A model generated the notes under the pieces. That model saw only the letters and a program-made list of their open reading frames with translations. It had not been told where the DNA came from and did not search any database. The translations under genes and the position numbers were made by a program. 64,000 nucleotides of DNA from Sweltsa coloradensis (Eukaryota > Arthropoda > Insecta > Plecoptera > Chloroperlidae): NCBI GenBank assembly GCA_024449915.1, contig JAMZAV010002007.1:34514-98513 (forward strand), in the 5' to 3' direction. Positions 13,101-28,100 of this stretch are shown in pieces. Position 1 is the stretch's first letter. Every line of letters begins with the position of its first letter.

Positions 13101-16100
13101 AAAAACTATACAGCAGCCCGCATATGTGGTATGTACATGTGTGCAAAATTTCAGGTTGATCAGAGAAACGGTGCGACCTGTACCGAAGCAGTTACAGAAA
13201 AAAAGAAGAAAAAAACAGATATTCGAGCCATAAGAGTCAAGTGGAGACGCTCGCTACGCTCGCTCAAAAATACCCAATTACTCACCCTAAAGGTATTAAT
13301 CGGTTAACTCGGTGAATGATGGCCATGATAAGTCACATCGACGTGGTCGAAATAACCCGTTTTGTGTCATATCTTTCGTATATCCTCGAACAGTTATTAA
13401 TTTATGGACAACGTTTCGTGCTAATTATAATAGCATACATGCATACCTACACAATAAATAAATATTTATTCACGGATATCAGAAAAAAATCAAATGAACG
13501 TTGTTACTAACTGTGAAAGCCGTAATTGACGACTAGAATTTTACCCGCCTCCTGACGTCACGAGGCAACATGGCGGAATGAGTTGGGATAAATCCTCATT
13601 TAGCAAGTTGACGTCTGTTGAACGGCGCTTCACTGATCACGCTTAATTCTATTCATTATTTGGATAATATTTAGCAAACATATCTTTCCTTCTAATAGCG
13701 ATTATTTCAAAATTTTAGACAGTCATTAACTTGTTTTATCGATGTACGCATTATACAATATACATGGCAAAAATATGAAAGATTATAAATTTTCTCAACT
13801 TGAATTGACAAAAAACTACTGACCGGATTTTGAAAAGACCTCCTTCAAAAAATGCATCCGGCTGTTTAGACAAGAAATTAATCAACATTCTAGATAGAAA
13901 GTGCACTGAACGAAATTTTATAGCATAGGTTCATGTGCAGTGTATGTGTTTTTATGTCAAATACGCACTTTTGACGTGCGGATAAGCCGTGAAAAACTGC
14001 ACGCTGCATATTAACCCTTGCTGTAAATTTTCGTTCAGTGCACTTTGTGTCTAGAAAGTTAAACACACACATAACAAAAACTTGTAGAAATACAGCCAAA
14101 CCTTACACACTCAAAAGGAATGAGATCTAAAAAAGGGCCAAGCTCATCTACCCTTCCACATTTGCGCACGTACAGTGTCCCATAACAGCATCCTCGAAAA
14201 GCTTGGCAAAATAGAATTTGCGATTATTAATTTAAACGTAATAGTTTATCCAAGTTCTTTTTTTCTAATTAATTTAAACGTAAACATGCAAATTCTATTT
14301 TGCCAAGCTTTTCGAGGATGCTGTTATGGGACACTGTACGTTTATGAATTAAGAATGCGCAAATGTGGAAGGGTAGATGAGCTTGGCCCTTTTTTAGATC
14401 TCATTCCTTTTGAGTGTGTATAAGGTTTGGCTGTATTTCTACAAGTTTTTGTTATGTGTGTGATCTCATTACTTTTTCAAGTTCCATTACAAAATTATTT
14501 GTTAAAATATAATATTTTTATCAAAGTTGATTTAATTTTCATGGTATTAGCAATAACAATAGGATGTAAAATATCTAGGCCCGGATTCATGTACATCCTG
14601 GGTATAGGTGGTATAACCATGGTATAACGACGGTATAAGGACTGGTTAAGTCTAGGCAACTCACATCCAATTATGAAAACTTTCCCATGTAACAACAAAC
14701 GCACAACTAATGTTATTTTACACCTATTTCACTGTATCCACAGCCATGTAAATCATCAGATAATCAAAAGAATATTGAAAATTTTCACCATCTTTTGTTT
14801 AACATTTTCATTAAAAGTGACAGGAGAAAAAAAAAGAAAAGGCTTATTATTGCCGTAAATTTTGGAATAGCCTAGGACTATCATACCATTGTTTATCTGC
14901 ATTAGGCTTTTAGTAATCAAAAACTGGTTATTTGTGCGGAAAGTGTATCAGAAAAAGGTTGTGCTGGCCTAGGGTTGGCTAAGAAAGGCCTAGGGCTTGT
15001 CAAACATGTAACGTAAGTACTTATTTTATCTAGTCCATAGGCCTAATCGAACTTTAGACCTACACTGTTGTATTATAAATAATTTTCTACATCTGGGCCT
15101 AGGCCAGGGACGGTTTCTGATTTGTTTTATGAGAGTATAATGACACCTTTTCTCGTTCCACACAAAGAAGAAAAATTTAAAATGTCCGCTATTTGTTTAC
15201 GTATCGCACTTTCCCGCCTAACTCTGCTTGTACCGTCAACAAGTGTCAAGTAACTATAGTTACTTGTTGATTGTATGCCTAGTGTATAAGGCTTATTTTA
15301 AAACCTTTATTTGGAAGCCTTCCAGCAAACTTTTTCAACTTTTTTTTCAAAAGAGACTATATTACTATAACCTTAATGTCCATGTAAAATATGAACATTG
15401 TAGCCCCACCCGTCTGGTCAGAATCGCGGGCCGATTGAAACTGACGAATTAGATGTTAGCAGTAGCAGTAGCAGTAGCTAACATCCTTAAAGTGATTTTG
15501 AGCATGTTTCAAGCCATTTTTTCACCAAGAAGGAATAATCGTACCCCAATAAAATTTGGCATGTGTTGTCAGGTACCTAAATCCCCTCGATTGTGATAGT
15601 TTTCAAGTTCACATCACGTTACATGACGGCTGGGTAACACCTCGAAATCACCCCAACTCTGCTTGGTGTATAAGGTGCTTGAGTGTGTAGCGCTACGGGC
15701 ACCTAGATTATTTCTTGTCTAAACAGTCAGATGAATATTTTGAAAGAGGTCTTGTCGAAATCCGATAAGTAGTTTTTTGAGTCGTTTTGATTATTTTTTA
15801 TGTATGATGCGTCCATTGTAATTGGATGAGCGTAGCGAGCGTAGCGAGCGAAGCGAAGATTCCATTTCACTACACTGGAGAAAAAAATCCGGAATGTTTT
15901 TTTTTTTTTTTTGTATTTTTGTGTGTTTGTTAACACGATTCCGGCTAAACCGATACTCCGATTGCGATGAAATTTTATGGAGGCCTTCGAAATCTCTGAA
16001 CTTAGAACTGCCACGTTTTTGAGCGCAATCGGGAAAATTTTTCTTATGAAAAACGCAATTTTACGATTTTTTTCGATTTTTAAAAAAATTCTTCGACTTA

Positions 16101-19100
16101 TAACACTTACATGCTTTATCCGATGTAATGATTTTTTAACAGAACCTTAATTTTATGAATTAAGATATTCGTGTGAAATTTGAGCTTAATCGAAACATTA
16201 TTTCTCATGAAAATCGAAATTTTACGGGTTTTTTCTTTTTTAAAACAATTCTTTGACATATAACACCTTAATGCTTTATCCTATTGTAATGATTTTTTTA
16301 TGGAACCTTAATTTCATGATTTAATATACTCGTGTAAAATTTGAGCGCAATTGAATAATTATTTCTTATGAAAATTGCAATTTTACGATTTTTTTCTTTT
16401 TAAAATTACGTAAAAATTACGATTTATTAAAAAAAATTAAGTTAATTTTTAATTTAATTAATTTAATTTAAAAAAAAAATCTTCGAATAAGTAATGATTT
16501 TTCACAGAACAACAGAAAATCCGCGTAACTCAATGCAGCTCAATGCACCAATAACGGCTGTGTCAAAAAATTCGCAATAATCGCTATTTTCAACAGACGT
16601 AAACTTGGGAAATGAGAATCTATCCAAACTCTCGACACTTGGCCTATCGATCGTTTTAAGCTCCGCCCATCACCAGTCGTCAATTGGGCCTATATTTTAT
16701 TGTTGGGTGGAAGAATGATGAGCAATTGTACATCTGTCCTCGCCATGCAGGCAGCTGTTGGAACCCCACCACCCCGTCCGGGGGCGTCGTGCTCATCTTG
16801 GCTCTCATCTTCGCCCTAATAGTCTACAACGCGTACGCAGCCTTCATCACCTCAGTCCTCTCAGTTCACACGACCTCCATCAAGACTCTTGACGACCTCC
16901 TTAGCAGCGACCTCCAGTTTGGGTATACGTCCACCACCATCCCTTCTTCAGACGACGTCTTCCTCAGGGTATGTGTATTTCAGCTCTGACGGTATTGTCA
17001 TCTTCATACTTGCACACAAGAACAATGTCACAATCTTTTATACCATACTAGGAAAACGCCAAAGTCGTTGTTGGGCGATTGAGCGAGTACTCGGGTACAT
17101 TTGCATTTTATTTGTTATTTTAGCAAATAATTTGCGAACTTTAAGAGCGTGATTCAACAAGCTGAGACTTGTTGGACGAGTGAGAGAAGCGAACGGAGTC
17201 TCTACGGCAAGTTTACGGCACTTGTTGTGCGGTTGTGTTTATGTGTGTAAAGGTGGGATTTCAGTTGCGGATCGCGCGGCGTGGCGTGGCGCGGATCAAG
17301 TTTTTAGCCAATCAGCGGGCCCCATTTCCGATCCGAGGATTCGGTGGATTCAGATCCGTGACTTTGAAAATATTCAATATTTTGTCCGACGATATCCACG
17401 GTCCGCGGATGCAGCCAATAGGAATTCGGGAAATCTGATGTGTAAGAAGTGAACAATATAACCTAAATCCATGACATTTGTCCCGAATGAAGTGATTCTT
17501 CATACAGAAAGACTTGATTCAAAAGGAAATGTTATGTTATATGTTTTAAATTATGCAAAGTAATTTAAAAATAGCTTTTCCCATGGAATAAGTTATTGTG
17601 TGATTAAAATAAAAGGTAGGAATATTTGGGAAATCCGCGGATGGCACCGCCATGGGTATCCACAGGTGAAATCAAAAAAAGTACAAATCCACGCCTCGCT
17701 GCGCCACGCCTCGCCGCGCAATTCCACAACTGTATGTGTGTGAAGTGTGTTTCTATGCGCAGGGGTCAAACTTCTCGTCCGATTTTGACCAAATTTCACA
17801 CCAACGTCAAGGAACAATAGGGAACCTAAGTGGGCGTTGTCTGGTTCTCTCGGTCAGCGTGGTATAGGCGATTAACCCGTGCTAAATGTTTCGTAAGCGA
17901 TAGCGCGAGAACCCGACCACGGACCGGAAAATTATATTCATACTGTAAGAAACTATAATCTTTCCTCTTTGCGTGGATATACATAACTCTGCTCTATCAC
18001 AAATATTAATGACATTTGTTTTGAGTTGAAGTGAACTCTACATTTACACTGTTGCCAAACCTTCCAAACTGCTCATGAAAAAACACGTAAAAACATTTTG
18101 TACGTGGCATCAGCATAAACATTTGGTATCCGACTTACTTTGTGGCTACTGTGAGGTCACTGGGTTGTACTAGATTATACATTACTAATAAAATATCCTT
18201 TAATGTGCCAACAAAATCTTGAGTGCGAAGTACATTTAGCAACCATGGACAGGCGCGTGGTATGCGAGGATGCCATAGCTGCACACAACGTGGCTGCGTC
18301 TCGCTTAGGTTGCCGCTCAGTCAGAGTACATTTGCGACAGCGCGCAAACATGGGTCCATTTAACTCATAATAGTTTGAATTTAGGAAGCGTCATCGAGCA
18401 AAGTAGGATGCCATCATCTTCTTTACAAAATTATGCATCTTGTGATGTTATTGGTTTAGATTTCTTTTACGCGAGTCAAAAGATACGGCGAGTTACATTT
18501 TCGTACCATGCTAATTCTTATGGGCGCTGAGACCAGAGAGAACCAATTTCCTTCCCGCCTTCAAAACTTAGGTTCCCTATAGGCACCGTGCGTTCGTACA
18601 AGCAGCGCTCGCAGCGGCCACTCTTTGCAATTCTGAAATGCACCGGCTCGCGCGTACTAGCTGTCATCATTTCGGCGTACCACGTTATTGAGGTTCTCTA
18701 TGCTGTAATGTTTGCTACAATTTGTCTAATATTGTAATGTTATATGGACAACGGCAACGACAGTAGTAGTTGTTGTTAGATGCATAACCTGTACAAGAAT
18801 ATCTCGAAATATGTAATATTATCTCAGTTTTCCGAGCCGGCCGTGGGAGCAAGTGGGGAGGGAGTGCAGTTTGCTTAGTCATTTAAAATTTTTAAAGTTA
18901 TAGAAAGTAGGCCTAGATGGGTGGGCTCTTTATGACATTGTTTTCTCACAAAATAATTAACGAACTTAAATGAAATTTAGAACAAGAAATGCAAGGGAAA
19001 CTTATGTTTATGTGTAAGATTAATTTTTGGTAGGTATAACTTATAGGCCTACTACTTACGAGACCACACACTATGATTCTTACATTCAACATTAGTATCG

Positions 19101-22100
19101 GCTGTATCGTGTAGTAAAGTACGACGGAACCGACAGGTGATTCTCAACCTCTGGCAATTTTTTTTCCCGGGGTTTTTTCCTCGGTAGTAATACAATAATT
19201 GTCAAACTAACATAAATATATAAATAGCTAACTCTTGAAGCACCATTGCACCCTGACATTTAAACACGAGAAAGTAGTGTAAAGTAGGGGCGAAGAAACG
19301 GTCTTCCAAAACTCTTGCAGTTCGGTTTTTTTAAACAGGATACACTTTTTCTATTTTTTTGTTTTGGCATTATTTTTCCCGATGCTGGATTATTCCCAAA
19401 ATGAAAATAGATTAGGTTGATTTTTAGAGAACATAACTTTAGATGGGGATGTGTTTTTTTTTATTTTGAATATGAACTATATTTGAACGAAAAAATGAAT
19501 ACAGTTTTTTTATCTTATTTTTGTATCCCTTTTGAGAACTAAGACATTTTCAGTAAAGTATTAGAAAATCTACACCAAATTAGATCGTAAATCATCAAGT
19601 ACGGAAAAACATTAAAAATGGATTTTTTTGCAAAAAATTCTTTAGATTATTTCAAAATACAGAAAAAATCCATAACTAAAAATTGATTATTTATTCAACA
19701 GTTGTATTATTGTTATTACGTCTGCTTCTATGAAGTATGCAAATATACTCCTCTTATTTCAATTCTATTGTTACCCAAAGTCCCCGATTTAATTTCCTTG
19801 CAGGACGATTAAGTCGCCCCTTTGCTTTGCATTTATTTTTTTATATTGTTGAAAATTTAAATTTAAATTTTGATGATTAAAAAAACTAGATGAAACGCAA
19901 TATTTTTATCCGCGACCTTCTGTATTGGAACAGGGAAAACAAAAAAAACACGGGGCCATTGGCTACACAAAATATGCTGCAATGCGTGAAATATAACAAT
20001 AATGGTAATTTGGTAATATCGACAATTTAATCATTATTCGAGAAAACACCAGTGCCCATTTCCAGAGGGGAATTCTTCAAACAAGGACCATTTTATAAAA
20101 AAAAATGAGTCCCCCCACCACCTTTTTCCTTACTGCATGATGATTTTCTTAGCGATAGTTTTTTTTTTATTATTTTTTTTGGGAAGCTAGTTTTAACAAA
20201 ATATATTTTTTATTGAATGTATTTTATATCTATACCTTTGCAAGGAATAAAAATATTTTTCGACACCTTTGGGTTTCTCTATATTTCGAGTAGGCCTGAT
20301 AAAAACGACCAGGGAACTATTATTTTTTTTATTCAAAAACAAAAATTATTTTCGTTTTTGTTTAAATATTTTAGGGTGAGAGACCTTTTTTTGCTATCAC
20401 CTCATTTCAAGTAGATGGTGTGTGGATATATCATATTATAATAGTTTGCCTGGCCTTTAATCGACGATTATAGGGAATCATTCACGCATTTAAAATTTTT
20501 AAAAATTTGCATTGAAAATCAAATTTTTTTCGAGCCGACGATAGATGAGTTTCCCCCTGACAGACGCCCGCGAATCTCAGGTTACCTCGAAGTTGCGCGG
20601 CTTTGCCCGTGGGCTTTACTCGATCTCACAGCGCGTCATGGCCAAAAACGGTGCCCCTAGATAGAGTGCTGTTTTTAAAATGCACCTTGTTTTTTGTTTC
20701 TTTTCTTCTAGCGGGGGTGAGAAACCCTTCCGCTTGGTTTTAAAATGGACCAAAGGGAAATATACTCCCCCACCGGCGGAGGCTCCTAACTGCTCGTGTG
20801 GCCACTAGGTTAGGTCTCGCAACCGTTTTCCCCACAAGTATAGCAGCCAAATTTTGATATGCACGAGAAATAGAGGGAATTTTAAAATCAAAATGAACCT
20901 ACTTAGCGCGCTCTAAAACTTTACCACAAAATGACGAGTAGAGGCCAGAAAAGAAAACGCGTGCATTTCGAGAAAATAAAATGACAACCCCAAAAATAAT
21001 GAAGCTAGTAATTTGTTGAGTAATTAATAAAAAAGAAATAAATTTTAAAAACCTATGTTTTTAGTGGAGTGTAGGATATCCATGACATTTTTTTTACGAT
21101 TTTTAAAAATTTATTTTCTAAAAAACCTGTTTTTGATAATTGGGTGATTGTAGCGAGCGAAGCGAAGATTCCCTTTTGCTACACTGGAGAAAAAAACCGG
21201 AATGTTTTTTTTTTCTTTTTTTCTTTTTTTTTGTATTTTTGTCGTCTGTAACATGATTCCGGCAAACCCGATACCCGATTGCGATGAAATTTATGGAGGC
21301 CTTCGAAATCTTTTGAACTTAGAACTGCCACGTTTTTGAGCGCAATCGAATTTTTTTTCTCATAAAAATCGCAATTTTACGATTTTTTCGATTTTTAAAA
21401 AAATTCTTCGACTTATAACACCTACATGCTTTATCCGATGGTAATGATTTTTTCACAGAACCTTAATTTTAGAAACTTATATATTCGTGTGAAATTTGAG
21501 CGCAATCGAAAAATTATTTCATATGAAAATCGCAAATTTATGATTTTTTAAAAAACATTCTTCGACATATAACACCGACATGCTTTAACCGATAGTAATG
21601 AATTTTCCACACAACACCTTAATTTTATGGATTTATATATTCGTGTGAAATTTGAGCGCAATCAAACAATTATTTCTCATTCTAATTGCAATTTTACGAT
21701 TTAAACAGCGTTTTGATAAAAATGCTAAGGCTTTTACAATTTTCATTTATTTTTTAAAGTAAAATGTATTTTAGATTAAAAAACAATACATCTAAACATT
21801 TTTGTTAGTTTGAGTGTAACATAGCCTTAAGGTTCAGTTAGTTTATTTTTACATGAATTCACTGGGCCATTATAATCATTTTTAGAGAAATTTGTAATCT
21901 AGGCTTCTTTAAAATTTAGTAAAATTGTTAAGAATAACACTCTATACAGCCCTAGATTAGGCCTAATATCAGTACTGGTGGCCATTTTCCCATGTAAAAT
22001 AGCATACAGCGCTCAAGAAAAAAATCATTAAATGCTTTTAGCAAAATATCAACATAAAATAAATTTATGTATTCACTAAATAAAAAAGTAAACTTAAAAA

Positions 22101-25100
22101 GCAATAAAAACGATAAATGGATGAGCGAAGAGAAGACTTCAATGTCACTGACCCCCAAAAAATTTAGCTCGGGTGTTTTTTCTTTTTTCTTTTCTGTCTG
22201 TTTGTTAACTCTCTACCAGGCAAACGGCATATCCGATCTTGATGAAAATTAGAGGGGACCTTCGAAATCTCTGAACTTAGAGGTGTATTGCTTTTGGGTA
22301 CAATCAAAGAAATATTTCTCATGAATATCGTACTATTACGATTTTTTTTTCGATTTATAGTGCGATATTTTCGTAACATTTGGGCCGATTCTGACCAAAC
22401 GGGTGGGGCTACAACGTTCATATTTCACATGGACATTAAGGTAATGGTGATGTATTGCTTTTTGAAAGAAAAAGTTGAAAAAGTTACCCAGAATCCATAG
22501 AATAAATGTTTTAATATAAGTTTTTTAGGTATAATAATAACAATTTACAAGTAACAATAGAAACTTGACAACAATCACCAACAATGCGTTCAAAAGGCAC
22601 TTGATAAGTAAATAGATCACACGCAAACTAAAACCTTACAAAAAAGCTTATACATCAACGCGACGGAACTTAAGCGTTTTCCTGGTGATGCAAAATTGCT
22701 GGTTTTTCGAAGCGAAGACTTCAATTTCACTGACCCCCAAAAAATTTAGCTAGGGCGTTTTTTTTCCCCCCTGTCTGTTTGTTAGCTAACTACTAGGCAA
22801 AAGGCATATCCGATCTTGATGAAAATTGGAGGGGACATTCGAAATCTCTGAACTTAGAGGTGTATTGTTTTTGGGTACAATCGAAGAAATATTTCTCATA
22901 AATATCGTACTTTTACGATTTTTTTCGATTGTTGTGCGATATTTTCGTGTCATTTGGGCCAATTCTGACCAAACGAGTGGTGCTACAACGTTCATATTAT
23001 ACATGGACATTAAGGTTATGGAGATGTAGTACCTTTTGAAAGAAAAAGTTGAAAAAGTTAGCCAGAATCCATAGAAATAAAGTTTTTTACGGTAAATAAT
23101 AGCAATTGACAAGTAACAATAGAAACTTGACAACAATCACCTACAATGCGTAGGCAGACAAAGCACTTGCAAAAGTAAAGATATCCCACGCAAACTACAA
23201 ACTTAAAAAAGCTCATCCATCAACGCGAATAAAAAAAGCGTTTGCGAAGCTTCCTAGTAGTGGTAACATTGGTGAGAAAGGGTATTTTTTTCCAAAGCGA
23301 ACTTTTTTGGGGATATTTCACTGAATTTGAAATTTTCTAAACCATTCCATGTACACTTTTGAAATTTTTAGTGTAACTGCTTATATTATTGAAAGTAATA
23401 ATTCCCCCGAAAAAAGTTCAATTTTTTTCTTTTTTCCAACAATTGACAATTTTATTACATTGTTATAACAGCGTTTTACTAAAAATGCTAAGACTTTCAC
23501 AGTTTTTTTTTTTTTTAAAGTGTAAAGTGTTTTTGATTAAAAAACAATACATCTAAACATTCACTAGAGGAATTTGATAATTTTTGTTTTGTTTGGAATA
23601 TATGATTTTTTTTCTTTGTATTGTTGGAAAATGTATGATTTTTGTAGCAAATCCAGATTTAACATATTTTAATCAAAAAACTATTAATCTAATCAAAAAT
23701 GTGTCTGGTGAATTTGACACAATAAGACTTGTGAGCATGTTAAAAAAAATTTAGCATCTATCTTAAAAACTGTAGAAGAAGTAGGAAAAAATGTTAGCAA
23801 ATGTGCTAAAATAAAAGTTTTGAGATAATAGCAATTAAAGTTGATTTATGTTGTTTTTTCGTAAATTTGAGTGTAACACTATACTTAATGTTTAGTTAAT
23901 TTATTTTACATGAATTCACTGATGGTCCTTTATAACCTGTTAATCTAGGCTTCTTTAAAATTTACTAAAATAGTTATGAATAACACTCTATACAGCCCTA
24001 GGTTAGGCATTTTATCAGTACCGGTAAGCCATTTTCCCATGCAAAATAGCATGCAGCGTTAAAAAAAATATATATGCTTAAAAAATTGTATCAGCATAAA
24101 ATAAATTTATGTAGTCAATAAAGAACAACGTTAATGTTATATAAAGAAAGAGAAAAGAAAAAAGAAAAACTTCTGGTTTTTCCAACATTTTCCGTGAAAT
24201 ATCCCCTTAAGGTTAAAAAAATAAAGTAGTAATTTGTTCATTTTTAATTTTTTGTAGGTTGGATTCCTGCGAATTTAGCTGTCCATGTTAACAGCACTTT
24301 ATCTGTTGGTCCTTGACGTTTGTGTGAAATTTCGTCAAAATCGCACGAGTAGTTTGGCGCCTACGCATCGAACACGCAGACAGACAGACATACATACATA
24401 CACACATAAACACAACGAAGAGCCGAAAACTTGCCATAGAGGACCCCGTTCGCTCAGCTCACTCTTCCGAAGACGCCAAAGTCGTTGTTGGACAAGTGAG
24501 CGAGTACCACATTTACATTTGCAGCTGCAGCATAGCATAGCATGCAGCTCTGCATGAGCCATCATGTCGAGACTTGTCTGCCACTGATCGCTATGCACGT
24601 GAACGCGGGCGACACCAAAACAATAAAAACATATCTCATCGCCAAAGCCAAAGTATTAAAGTAGGTAACCAAGATTCCAAAATGTGTGTTAGAAAGGGCT
24701 ATACATAAACCCGAGCTCGACTCGATATGTTCTGCATCCATCTTTTAAGGTGGGACAGGACCTCGGTATAGTGGCCTACGTTGGTGGAAGGAGAAGCTAA
24801 AGAGAGGCCCTGGAGGTGGGACTTAGCAAGTTTCACTCAAAATATTCGAAAATGAGCCGTCCAATACACGGTCGCAGTTGCCTCGTGTGGCTGTGACTAC
24901 ACTATGTACTGCAGAAGCTCTGAAAGCGCGCGTCTCAGTCAGCCAGCGTAGCGCCAGATCGTTCACACTGCTACTCGACTCATCGGGCTCACTCGTCGAA
25001 CGAGTTAGAACAAGATGATGTTAGTTCTAGGAGAGTAGGGTGGCTGAATTAATTACGTCAAACCGTATTTTGTTCAAACTCATATAAAAAATATAATATA

Positions 25101-28100
25101 AAAGCTGATTGTTAAAATTATCAGGGAAAAAAACAAAATGGAATTATTGGGTTTTTGGAATGAAAAAAGATTTTAAAATTTTTCCCGATTTAAAAACGGG
25201 AGGGGATTTTAAAACCCCACCCTCCCTAATAGGTACCGGTACCAGTACCGCCCTAAACCGGGGGTAAATGTAAAATAGTTGGGGGAAAGACCTCCCAAAA
25301 GAAAAGCTTGGGAATGCATTTGAACAAAGTGGTGTTGTATAAATTGCTTTGGGGGGTAATTTATTTTTATCATTAAAAATTTTTGGATGGGTTTTTTGCG
25401 TTTGGTTTCGGGAAATAACCCTTTTTTATATTATTTATTATTTAATTTTTGGGAAAAACATTCAATTGGATAAAATAAGGAAATCCCCTCCTGATTAATT
25501 AAGGCCCCGTGGCATATTTAGGGGGGCTTAAATATTATATTTTTTCAAATCATCTAGGTTTTTTTCAAAAAAAAATTTTTTCATCTATTCATTTTTTGTT
25601 GGGCACATAAAACCACTTCAAAAAATACGCATTTTCAAAAAAAAAGCTCGTGGGGGCTATGTCCCGTAAATTTTAAATTTTTAAAGGGTAATTGTTTTCC
25701 CAAATTTGGTGGGCTTTTCGTTGGATAAGGGTTTTTTAAAATTTTTTTTTTGCACATTTTTAGTTTGGGGTAGGAAAAATATTTTTTTTTTGTGGGGGGG
25801 GGTCACACTTAAAATTGACTATGAGGGGGTTTGGGTGGGCAAAACCCGGGGTCTGGGGCGAAACCCCGCCCCCCGGAGACTTTTTCGCCGTAGGCGAAAA
25901 TTTTTTTAAAAGGTGCCCTTGATGGTAGCCTGAAAAACCGTTTTCAAAGGCGACTTTTAATTTTGAATAAGGGTTACATTTTTTTGAAGCTAAAAATTGC
26001 CCCGAAGATTTATTTTCCCGACTGGGAAAACCCGGGCGACAGCCCGCTTGGGAGTGAAAAAAAACCCGCACACAAAAAATAATGAATTAAGTAAAAAATC
26101 AGATGGGTTTTAGTCTAGTCTCCCAAATCCCGTCTCTTACTGAAAACTTTTTAAAAAAAGTTTACAAAAAAAAAATTCCTTTTTTTTAGCCAAACCCGGG
26201 CCGTATTAAAAAACCTAAAAAATCCCCCAACAAGGAATAAGTTCGCAAATGACCCCCATAACCCGGCTTTTAAACCCCCCCGTGGGGGGGGGGGGGCAAG
26301 CCAAAAAAAGTTGGGGGGGGGGAGTTTCCCCCCCATCCCCCCCCGTTCCTACGCCCCGGGAAAATTTGGGAAATTTTATAAACATAGGGGAAAAAAATCT
26401 ATAATATTTTAATAATCATATTCTATGGAAACCCCGTTTCATATGCCCCGAACCCCAATAAATTTCCACATTTTAATTTTAGATACATTTTCAATCGTAA
26501 AATTGTCCCCCCTCGGGATTCACCCCGATTTATCCACGATTCCTTTTTGTAAGACGGTAAAAAAACAAACAATAAAAAAACAAACAAAACACATAAAAAA
26601 AAAACAGACAAACCTTTTCTTCCCGCTTTGCTTGTCACGTTACGCATTCCAAAGAAGGGAGGTCAGGTAAAGGGGTGGGTACCCCCCCCCCCTTGCCCCC
26701 CCCCCCCCCCAAAAACCCCCCCAATTTGGGGATCCATTCCCCCCCGATGTCTTTTAGATGTTTGTTTTCTAGCGTCTGGGACTGGAAAGAAACGCGACGT
26801 TGGGCCGTGAGTCATAGGGAAGGGGGCATAAATAAAACAATGTCCCGCAGTCGACACAAACAGTAGATTGGGCACAGGGAAAAAAAAAAAGGGCGTCCCT
26901 TTGCGAGAAGTTTAGGCTACAAAAATAGCCAAAAACTCGATCGACGACCCAACAAGGGGAATTTAAATGAATCAAAAAAAAAAAAAACAAGCCCCCCCCA
27001 TAGGTTGTTCCGGGGCGTAAACAAACCTTTTAAAAAAAAGCCCCAAAACTATACATATGAAAATTGGGGGGGGGTCAGTTTTGCAAAAAACTTGTAAGGG
27101 CCGATGACCGTTTTTTGTTCACAACAATAATGTTAAAAGGGGCCCGTTAGGGCGCCGCAAACCAAGGCCGTGGGGGGTGAACATTCGGATGATTATTTAG
27201 TAACTATTTAATTGAAACCCCATTTGTCACTTTCAATTAATCAGGGATTTTTGACTGGACGGGAAGGGTTTCAACGTTCAAATTTAAAAGGCACGTAATT
27301 TGTGATAGATGCAATTTGAAACAAAAAGTTAAACAAGTTTTTTTTTTGAACTATAGAAACTAAAAAAAAAAATCTTCTTTCAATGTGGGGGTTTTTATTT
27401 AAAGTATAAAAAAATAGTTTTTATAATAAAAATTTTTAGATTATTTTTATGAAGCTCCATTTTTTGCGTTATGGAAAACTAAATGTTAGGAGGGGGTTTT
27501 ATTTTAATCGCTTTTTTCGTCATTATTATAATTGGGAAAATTTTACTTCCAAAACTAAAAAAATACATAAAATTCACTTTGGGCCCCCGGACCGCCTCGT
27601 TGCATAAAGTCGGAATTTTGAATTTTGCACGCAATTAAAAAAAAATTGTTGAAAAAAACAATTTTTGACTAGCTTGTGCAAAACGATGAAAATAACGGGA
27701 CAAAAATGAAGTTATGTTTTTTATTGAGCACAAGTAAATAAAACCCGGGAAGCTTGGCCTTCTTGAGGGTCCCCAAGCCTCAGATTGGGTTTTTTTTTTA
27801 GATGGAGTTTCAAGTGTGTAGCTTTTGGTTTTATAGCCTAATTTCACGTTTATTTCCTTGAAATATATTTAATTTTTCAAATTTCAAAGATTCAAAATTG
27901 TTTAATCAAACAAAAAATTAACATTTTACCAAAAATTTTTCCTGTTCTCAGGGAGCTATTAATTTTCTTGTAAAAAAAAAAAAACCCCGCATTTTTGGTT
28001 AAACCCAAGGGATTTATTGGGGAACAATTAATCAACCCCTACCCCAAACTTGTCACAAGCTGCACCCCGGCCCCCCGGATCGGAATACCTTATTTAGATA

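Noticed and set aside
26663..26875. Proline/glycine-rich frames near 26.6-26.9 kb
   Set aside because: They come from long C/G homopolymers in the poorly assembled stretch.
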